Assembly: GCA_935421135.1 (NCBI GenBank)
Contig: OW285191.1
Coordinates: 4,721,504 to 4,785,503 of the forward strand
DNA length: 64,000 nucleotides
Origin: Bugulina stolonifera
Taxonomy: Eukaryota > Bryozoa > Gymnolaemata > Cheilostomatida > Bugulidae
Direction of reading: 5' to 3'
This document shows, in pieces, positions 23,120 through 32,800 of this stretch. The first letter of the stretch is position 1. Every line of letters starts with the position of its first letter. The translations under genes and the position numbers were made by a program. Below the pieces are notes generated by a model. That model did no database searches. It was not told where the DNA came from and was given only the letters and a program-made list of their open reading frames with translations.

Positions 23120-24700
23120 CTGCAAGTAATTGGTTTGTAATAAAGCCGAAAAATTCTATTATATTTACCACAATATACATGCATATTGTTAACACTTTAC
23201 ATCACAGTGTACATCCAGTAGCCGTTGAAGGTGCTGTTTTATGGTATGTATGTTTTATTAATGGAAGAAAAATGAACAGGTCAATAATTTTTTTCCACTT
23301 AATCAAGTCTTATTATGCTCGAAGGCTAGGAAAGGGTTCATGAGGGTGCAAGATAATATTCTATCGGCTACTTAAAATATTGTGTATTCATGATCAAGCA
23401 TATCAGAACCTTATTGAACCAGACTTTGGGTAAGTGTTAGAATATCTACATAGTATTAAAATACCACCCATAGAGGTAAATAACCCACCAAAATGAAAGT
23501 TAATATTGATGTAAGCACATTTCGTGATTCAGTGCTGCTTGCTGTAAGGGCTTTTAAAACATTAAGAAGTTGTCTACTCTGTTAAATGCAATTTTAGCCA
23601 TGGCAAACTAAACCAATTACAAATTAGATAAATAATGTAGAAAAATAAATCTAGACATGAATGATAATGTGATGTACTTATGACATAAATTATGTTATGA
23701 AATGCAATGTTTATATGTAGGCTATTACTGTCGTGTAAGTAAAACCAAGTGTAGAAGAAGGTGATTACAGTTGAGGTACGTGTACGTGTATATGGACTTT
23801 GGTACAGCATAATTATAACATAGAGTTGTGTTTGGGTTATAGTTATTAGTTCCCTACATCGTCAGTGAATCCAAGACATACCATTCAGGTAAATATAACG
23901 TATATATAATTCATCCGTTCAGTGGGAATTATGCTCTTATTGCTTACATGCTGCAAGCACGAATTAACTATTTTGTACATCTTCATTTTTATTTATTTGG
24001 ATTTGTCTTCTTTACTGAAGTAAATACATGAGTTAATAACTCCTACTACATGGGGTTCACAGTTTATTAATAGAATGAACACTGATAAGCTACTGATCAC
24101 AATAAATACTCGGCTAAAGAAGAGGTCTTGAGGTCCGGCAGACAAGCCACGGTGTTTGTAGACTTGGCTCCATGAACTAGGTTAGTGCAAAACCATCGGT
24201 GACCTATTATCCAGTCAATCATAGCAGCTTATTTTCAAAAAGTTCTATAACTGGATTCAATGTATCTGTTATTAACCAATTACAGCAGGGCTTTAGTGGG
24301 GCACTGGAAATACCAACATGGTGGTCTCGGCCTAGGCAAACAAATGACTCGCCATTTAGCTCCAGAAAGAGGTTCTGTCAACTAAAAATGAACAAATGGC
24401 TTATTGTGTACCCGTATTCCTTGTTGTTCCTAGAAAAGGTCAACAGAGGTTTAGAGAAGACTACTTTTTGTTATTAATTGATGGTCTGAAACCTACGAGT
24501 TCCCATGCTATCAAGTGCCTTTTAACATTTTAGTCTAGCAGGACATCTATTGGCCACATAATAGGCCTACATGTATTTCACCCACTAGCATTTTGTGACC
24601 ATGTGGGGTGCAGTTTAGTCTGCTGTTAGCAGAGATGAAAGGCCTGTTTAATTTACAAGGATTGGAATGTCTAACAGAATAATGTGGAATGTATCTGAAT
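23120..24700. other. End of unit U1, no gene recognised
   Basis: This is conserved with 45360-46930 in U2. A frame on the minus strand near 24000-24180 matches the possible exon at 46216-46420 but has a stop (KEDKSK then TAA), so it is not called here. The end of the unit is shortened relative to U0 and U2. Confidence 0.4.
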
Positions 24701-25132
24701 TGTGTTCCTGTGCTATTCACATTTATTATAGTAACTTTGTGGTGAACCAGTAACAAAACTATAACAATATGGCAATAATCTATTTATTTTATCCTAATAT
24801 TATATTATAATCAAGTTATTTAGATATTGTATTTATACTGCATACATTAGAACGCAATATACAAGATATATATATTAGATGCATAAAAATCTAATACTAT
24901 AGTAATATACAATGTACTAAAATCAGTCTGTATACTGTATAACCTGCATAATATCACTTGCATCCTAATTATTATTATATTGTAGGATACATGCACATTG
25001 TATTTGCTAGTATTAGGAAGTACATGTACATCTAAAGGTACATAGTACCCTAATTATATACTATATATAATAATATAATACATGTAATATAGTTTAGTGA
25101 TATGTGTAGAGTTCAGTCAGCTCTGGTGATAT

Positions 25133-26367
25133 TCAGTAGTGGATTGGAAACTTTAACAGTCCTTGTGATCTAGCAGCTGCCCACAGAACACCATCTCTTA
25201 TATACAGGCCATATATATTATCACCATCTGTAAGATGAATGAACTTGGGATGGTCTAACTCACACTTTAGTTCTCCTGTAATATACAGTCATAACGTATG
25301 ATGGTATAAAACACAACAGTAAAAATATATATCATCACACATGTACATTGTATATATTGATGTATATAAGCAAATTAATGCAGTGTACATCATATTGTAG
25401 TTCTACTATATATTATTAGGGTTTCCATTGACTAGAATGTATAATACACAATATAAAATATAGTAGACCTACACTGCATGTGTATATTATGACAATATAA
25501 TACCAAATAGTAAGTATATTAGTGTAGTATGTACAGTATATACAGGTCATTAACCTTACGATGAGTAAGTACATGTGGAAACTGTATAGTTATATAATAT
25601 ACACCAAGTGGAGTCACATGTAGTGATATACATATAGTTATATATTGTGTATACACACGTGATAGAGATATTGTATATCTACATGTGAAATATGATGTAT
25701 TTATAAGTATATAATATACTGAACCTGTATCTGTGAGTACTTTAATAGACCTGGACTCCTTACTCCAAGCCCACAGTTCTCCATTGTGCCAGCATATACC
25801 CATAGGAATCTTTACTACAGTAGAGATCCATGTGAACACATACTCTGTGCCTTCATTCCCCCTGATATCTACCTTGTAGACTCTGTTGGAGCTGTTGTCT
25901 GATACCAGTAGATGGTGAGGAGGACAGATACTGAGGTGTGCTGGTCTATCAAATGTGGAGTGTTTGATAGGAGGAAGTGGAGTACCATCTGTGGTGTAAA
26001 CTACTACCTGCTTGTTGTTAGGGTCAGCAACAAACACTCTACTACTTACTACAGCTATACTTGATATAAGCCCAAAGTCTGGTACAGACCATCTATTTTA
26101 GTTCATTGTAGTGAGAATCAAACACAATAACATGTCTCTTAGTACCTGGACTTTGTGCTAGATGCAAGGTATAGATATGATATTCATACAGCTGTATTGA
26201 GACTATGTTACCAGTACCTGTGTCTATTCCCCATTCAACTTCACCACTACTATGTATTACATCAAACCCCTTATTCCTACCCACCAGTATCCAACCTCCC
26301 CCTGCTCCAGCTACTTCATAGCAACTCTTGGTCAGTACGTCATCATGTAGACCTAGACGCATAGTAC
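25133..26367 (-). pseudogene. NHL-like beta-propeller gene, frameshifted copy (U2)
   Basis: The penultimate exon 25725-26367 is 643 nt, one base longer than in U1 and U3, because CTATTTAG has become CTATTTTAG near 26095. The frame then stops at NELK. Downstream of this the frame is clean (VFVADPNNKQVVVYTTDG and onward). The last exon 25133-25275 is intact (GVLWAAARSQGLLKFPIHY-stop) and the splice sites are unchanged. Because the extra base is in a T run, an assembly error is possible. Another difference is HLAQSPGTK where U1 and U3 have CKAPPPGTK. Confidence 0.7.
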
Positions 26368-26720
26368 CTGTATATATATATACATGTACGTGTATATAAC
26401 ATAATATAGTACATACATAGTACCTGTATAATATATAATATATTATACGTGTATATAACATAATACAGTACATACATAGTACCTGTATAATATATAATAT
26501 ATACGTGTATATAACATAATACAGTACATACATAGTACCTGTATAATATATAATATATACGTGTATATAACATAATATAGTACATACATTAGTACCTGTA
26601 TAATATATAATATGTACTTGTATATAACATAATATAGTACATACAACATAGTACCTGTGTGTATATAATATATAGATGTGTATAACATAATATAGTACAT
26701 ATTACATAGTACATGTATGT
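26368..26720. repeat. Minisatellite abutting the propeller exon (U2)
   Basis: Five extra units of the roughly 59-bp repeat are marked by GTACCTG near 26420, 26479, 26535, 26592 and 26651. Each again carries an acceptor-like CAG/GTACTATG on the minus strand. Confidence 0.85.
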
Positions 26721-28764
26721 GTAGCATTATGTTCCTATACATGTATACCTAGTCTAACTAACAGACGTGTTATTATGGTATATACACTATATTATGTATT
26801 AGAGTACGAGGCTATTGTATCAATAGTGATCTAGCCCGAGTCTTTCAAATGTGCATGTAGCCTTAGCTTTTGATATAATATGACTTGATGCATGCTCCGG
26901 TACAGAGTCTAGAAGGTAACAAGTTGAACAATAAAATAAACAATGACACTAGAGATATAAAAGGGGCGTGTCATGTTTACTCTATACTAGATATATAATT
27001 TATTATCTTATCTATTATAATCTGCAAGGGGGAGATAACTCTTATTCACTAAACTGTGGAATATTATATTATGCATATTATGCAATACATGATCACATGA
27101 TACGGTCACATGACCACATGACATATAAAATTAGAATATCATATATTATTATATTAATTCCTTTCCACCTGTATATGCATACTGCGAATAAAATGTACGC
27201 TTGGCCTGAGTTCACACATCATTATGATAATATACATTACAATTGTTCAGTTTACATGTACTAGTGCTGAACCAACACATACATGTAGGCCTACTGTATA
27301 TATGGTGTATAACTTTATGTGCAGTTTTAGTCTTTAATAGTCTGGTATAATTACATGTATGATCCTACAGTATAAGTCTACATATAGTGTGGTGTATGGT
27401 CCTAGGTCTATGTTATGTTTCGTGTGTAGGTACAGCTCAAACTAACTTTGACAATTGAATGTCTAAATATCTTCCTTGTGTACAGAACTTCTAGTTTATT
27501 GTAAACAAGCACTTCTGCTTGGTCTGCGACGCGAGTCTCACTGTAAAATTTGCTCGCTTCGCTCGCATGAAATGATAGCTTGTGTTCATGTGCTGTGGTC
27601 ATGCATGTGTATGACACTTGCTGGTGCAGACATGTCACAGTGACCTCATAAGGAGTTGTGTTTCCTTGCATTAGGAAGACAACGCCAAGTACATAGCCCA
27701 AGTTTCAACACTAATATAGTGGGTGGGGTGGGTCGGATAGGCCTCGACAGTGATGCCGGATGACCCGGTCCCAAGGTCCTAGCACCACTCAGAGTCAAGA
27801 TCCTCACCGGCAGCATTGCAACATATATGAATCGTCCCAATTTTTGACCCCAAATCTGATTGGAGGATGCTGCTAACTGTAGGCCGCTAACCGTAGGCCG
27901 CTAACCGTAGTAGGGATGTGAACAGATCCTTCTTGGACAAAATATTTATAATTTAATTTGCTGTGATAGATAAACAGACAGCCTGTGAATAGTTTTAAAT
28001 TTAACAGTTATTTTCTGTTCCATCAGTTATTTCAGTAGCTTCTCTTCCCTCCAATTTAGATCTGGCCTTTTGCCAGAATCAGACATAATCAGGTCAATAT
28101 AAATCAGCTAAACCGACCTTTGGGAATGAAGCTGATTTTAATTTTCTTTTCCTTTTATATTTTACATTCAACAATAGACTATAGTGTCAGATTAAAAGGA
28201 GTTGGTAGCTATAATAGCATAATGCTATATTAACATGTAATTAAATTGCATGGAACATGATAATATTATAATTTATCTGAGGAAGATATTATATATAAAG
28301 TGTAAAATATCATAATGGTGATGGCCAGCTGTACCATATTAAATAAAAATAATATAGGGTAACTTTTATTGATCTAAACTGTTGGATATATTCAATTACT
28401 TCATGTGCTATTTACTGCCATCCAAACTCATAATTGTAAGGTTCTGCACAAGTAAAATAAGATGGAGAAATTTCTCTATTGTGTCTGTTTATCTTATGGC
28501 GTCAGAAGGAATAAAATTTGTTTTATACACCTGATGACCTGTATCTTATCAGCACTTCAACAGATTTCAAAAGAAAGACATAATCAGCATTTATCAAATA
28601 GTTGTTTCTAAATAGTTTTACAGGTGTTAGGCAGGTTAAAGAAGGTGGAGAAATGTTCCCATAAATGTAATGAATTAATGTATACATTATGATGTCATCA
28701 AATATAAACATTGTGTAACACTTTGTCTGCTCAAAGTACAGTTAATGGAACCTGCACTCCAAGT
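26721..28764. other. Non-coding, near-identical to U1
   Basis: Few differences from 10354-12448 were seen apart from a roughly 60-bp deletion at about 27741 in the GC-rich block. It includes the copies of the small open frames discussed for U1 (27408-27701 and 28523-28711). Confidence 0.45.
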
Positions 28765-28769
28765 TTAAT

Positions 28770-29617
28770 TATAGCAGTTTGGGTCTGCTAGAAACCCGCA
28801 AGCACTTAAATGGAGGACGTGAAACTTTAACTGATGCCGCCACAAGTGTAGTTGTTGTAAGAAGCAGTTATTTTAATGTTTATTTATATTAATCCAACTT
28901 CCACAGATAACACATTAGCTTGTAGACCAACACCGTGAAGTCTGTAATGTAATTACAGAGCATATAAAATACAGCAGAATGCATAGACATTTGATTACAA
29001 TAATAATAGGAATATTGTAAATACAGCTCATAATAATATTTGCCAGATAGCACAATGAAGGTAAAATCCAAAGAGGTGTTACACACAAGAGCATCCATTA
29101 TTATATAAAATGCGCTTATTAATAAAATGATAATAATATAACTGACCTTTTGTTCTCCTTTGCTTGCTTTTTATAATATTGTATGAGTAGGCATTTTTAA
29201 AATTAGAAGATTTATAGAAATACGTATGTTAGCAAAAATTAGTGCAACTTGCTCTCTAGATGTTCAAAAGCCCACTGCCCAGGAAAATCAGTCTTTCTAC
29301 CAGAACAAAAAAGGAGCGTCATAGTCTAAAAAATACTTGCATCATTTTCATCCCATTGGCCAAAATAATTGCACCATCGTTTCCAGCCAATCCCAAAAGA
29401 TGGCCCTTTAGTCAGCCCTTGTGGAATCATCACCCCCAGCCTTCCTGTTGATGCAAGCAGTTGAATCATATCCTGTGGGCAGCAGTCAGATGTTTGACAC
29501 TATTGTTTTGTTTACTTCTAAATTGATTGCAATATGCTGTGTGGTATGCGCATCTAGTATATTATTATGTATAGCAATAACAAGGGGAGGTATATGACAA
29601 TACTGGGTTCTACTACA
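28770..29617 (-). repeat. Downstream (3') LTR of the BEL/Pao element
   Basis: On the element strand it begins TGTAGTAGAACCC and ends CTGCTATA. Candidate TATA box TATATAATAA lies near 29105 and candidate polyadenylation signal AATAAAC near 28880. Base by base it matched 36660-37507 over the 848 bp. Two short open frames inside it are not genes. Confidence 0.95.
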
Positions 29618-29890
29618 CTCCCACCTTAATTTTCCCAAAATTAAAATACCATGTTTAGCCTTTGATTTGTTTTTATTTATTTCAAAATATTTTTTTTTTT
29701 TTTTTTTTTTTGATTTATTTTATCGTTTAATAGGGGTATAATACATAGGTAATATGAATTGCATGTATTGTAATAATATATATGAGAAGCAATAGCGTGA
29801 ATAAGCATGGTATATCATATGAGTAATATGAGTAATATAATATTATGGTTATCTGCATGCAGTGGAAGTTGGTAGCCTATTCCTATCAAA
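29618..29890 (-). promoter_or_regulatory. 3' untranslated part of the element with polypurine tract
   Basis: The polypurine tract AAGGTGGGAG is at 29618-29627 on the minus strand, touching the LTR, and would prime plus-strand DNA synthesis. A 22-base T run lies at 29690-29711 on the plus strand. Confidence 0.7.
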
Positions 29891-32800
29891 TTAACTTATG
29901 CCTTTCTGAAGCAAAATGACCTGCTGCACCGGCCTTTCAAGTATGGTACTAGAGAATACACGTTTTCCGGTGTTGTCAATTCCCGAGTTAGCCATGTTGA
30001 TTGTGACTCTCCTTACCATGCCGTCGGCTCCTTCTGTCGTCTTGTCTACCATCCCAATTGACCATAGGTTTCTTGGAAGGTTGTCGTCCCTTACTAAGAC
30101 TAAGTCCCCACTTTTCAGGTTTGGTTTTGGTTGCTCCCACCTTTGCCTTTTGTTAATAGACGCTAGGTAGTCGCCTTTCCAGGCTTTCCAAAAATCATTA
30201 GCCAGTTGCTGCGATTTACGCCACATCTTAGTTCCATACACCTCCGTATTGTCAAAAATCCCAGGTGGTGGTGTAGTTCCAATTGTTTTGGCAGTGAGAA
30301 GGTGGTTTGGTGTTAACACCGGTATCTCTGGGTCGTTAACTGCACTTACGGAGATGGGTCTGCTGTTTACTGTAGCCATTGCTTCATAGAAGGCCACTCG
30401 CAGTCCACTAGTGCTCAGTCGCTGTTTGTATTTGCCCCCCATCAGAGCACTTAAAACAGACCGAATACTACGAATCTGTCTTTCCCATACTCCGCCGGCA
30501 TGGCTCGCATGTGGGGCGTTAAACTTAAATTCTATCTGGTTATTCTCGAGATATCTGGCTAGGGTAGATTTTGGGTCCAGACTATTCATCTCCCTTTGGA
30601 ACTCGTTGCAGGCTCCGATAAAGTTTGTACCTTGGTCACAGTGAATGGACTTAACTGCACCCCGAAGGCAGATGAATGCCCTTAGTGCATTTATCATAGA
30701 ATCTGCTGTCATGTCATCCAGGATCTCTACATGTACTGCCCGAGAGTACAAACATGTGAGTAGGAGGCCCCAACGCTTCACTTCAGAACGACGTTCTTTG
30801 ACTTGAAATGGCCCAAAGCAATCCATGCCAATATGGGTGAATGGTGCGCATGGTTCGAGTCTTGGTGCTGGTAGCTCTGCCATTATTTGCTCGACGGGCT
30901 TCCCTCTCAATCTTTTGCACGTGATGCAAGTGTGAAGGCAGTGCATTACGAGCCTTGCTGCACCTACTATCCAGTATCCTGCATTCCTGATGGCCGCCTG
31001 TGTTGCATTTCTACCCTGATGATGCACAGAATTATGATGATGTCGTACGATAAGTGTAGAAACATGATGTTCTCTTGGGAGGATAATGCCGTGTTTTTCC
31101 TCAAAGCACAAGGTTTGTCCCTTGGCAGCCCGTCCACCAACTCGTAATAGTCCTTCCTTATCGATGAAAGGGTTGAGTTTGCGTAAGGGACTCCTTTTGT
31201 TGATGGGTTTGCCAGCTTTGACTTCTTGTAGCTCTTTGCCATAAGAACTTCTTTGCACTTTTGAGATTATTGTTGTAGCTGCTTCTTGAAGACTGGTGAG
31301 AGTTATGGGCTTCACAGCCCACTTATTTGAGGCAGCTTTGTGTATACTCTGTACAACTGCTATAGAACGTTTCAGCTTGTCCCATGTTGAGAATTTCTCA
31401 AATTTATTAGCAATTGGTGGCATGTTTGATGTAACCACAGCAGTTTTTAAGCTTTTGACCTCTAGATCTTTTTCATCAGAGTGAGCTGGGAACTTCTGGT
31501 TTTGCTCCATCAATGGAACTACTTGTTTGCTTAGAAATTCAGGTCCAGAAAACCACATGGAATTCTTTAGCTGGTTACATAGCTTCCCTCTGGATGCTAT
31601 GTCGGCAGGGTTCAGGTCGCCTGGCACGTGGAGCCATTGCGATGCTTCTGTTCTTGACAATATCAATCTGACTCGATTGTGTACAAAGGCTTTATAGCGT
31701 TTGGAGTCATTGGTTATCCATCCTAGTGCTATCATGGAGTCTGACCAAAAGTACTCTCCATCTAGTTCCATATCTAGCTCATTGTGTAGCGTTTTGCTAA
31801 GTTGTGTAGCTACTACAGCAGACATTAATTCACACCGAGGGGTGGTGAACAGGCCTTTAGAGGGAATAACTCTAGATTTCCCAAGAAGGAAGGACATGTG
31901 AACTTGGCCTTGATCGTTGGTTTGGCGAATATATGAGCATGCTCCAATTCCAACATCACTTGCATCACAAAAATGATGCAAGTCTGTACGAACAACCTTA
32001 CCAAAATCTTTTGGCTTAAAGCATCTTGATATAGTGATTTGTTCTAAGGCTGGTAATTGTGCCATCCATTTATTCCATTCACCAGCTATTTCTTCAGGGA
32101 TCGCGTCATCCCAGCCAAGTTTCGCTTTGTTGGTCTTTTGCAGTATGTTTTTGCCAAGAAGTGTATAAGGGGCTATAAAACCCAGTGGATCATACAGTTG
32201 ACTTATTATGGAGAGGATTCCCCGTCTGGTATCTGGCTTCGTTTTGACGTTATTAACGAATTTGAAAGCGTCTGTGTGCATGGACCATTGAATTCCTAGA
32301 GTTCTTTGTTCTGGGAGGTGGCCACTAAATAGCTCCACATCCTGAACAGCTCTTTCTGTCTCTGGCAGAGAAGCAAGTACACTTTTACTGTTAGACGTAA
32401 ACTTATGCAGTCTTAAGTTGCCTTTACCACATATCTCTCTGGCAGCCCATATTAGGTCAATGGCTTCAGCCTCGGACTTTATGCTTGTTACACCATCATC
32501 AACATAAAAGTCCCGCTTGATAAATGATGCTGCTTCGCTGGAGATGGCTTTGTTGTTCTCCGCTATTTTACGAAGACCATAAGTGGCCACCGCTGGAGAA
32601 GATGTGGCACCAAAAAGATGTACTTTCATCTTGTAGGTCTGCGGGCGCTCTTCTTTGTCATGCCAGAGGAATCTCAGGTAGTTTCTGTCATCGGGGCTTA
32701 CCAGAAAGTTATAAAACATTTTCTGGATATCACAACTCAAGGCAATAGACTCTCTTCTAAATCTGCATAATATTCCTATGAGGGAATTCATCAGATCAGG

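Larger units (their letters stand above)
8284..24700. repeat. Tandem duplication unit U1 (about 16.4 kb)
   Basis: Sequence from 8284 reappears from 24701 and from 47518 in the same order and orientation: propeller gene, minisatellite, GC-rich block, Cys-rich frame, exon D region, exon C region, 11-bp repeat. U1 is unique in having the largest 11-bp array, a 295-bp MITE, a roughly 1.4-kb insertion at 19435-20824, and a deletion of several hundred bases just before 24700 that removed the hairpin MITE present in U0 and U2. Confidence 0.9.
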
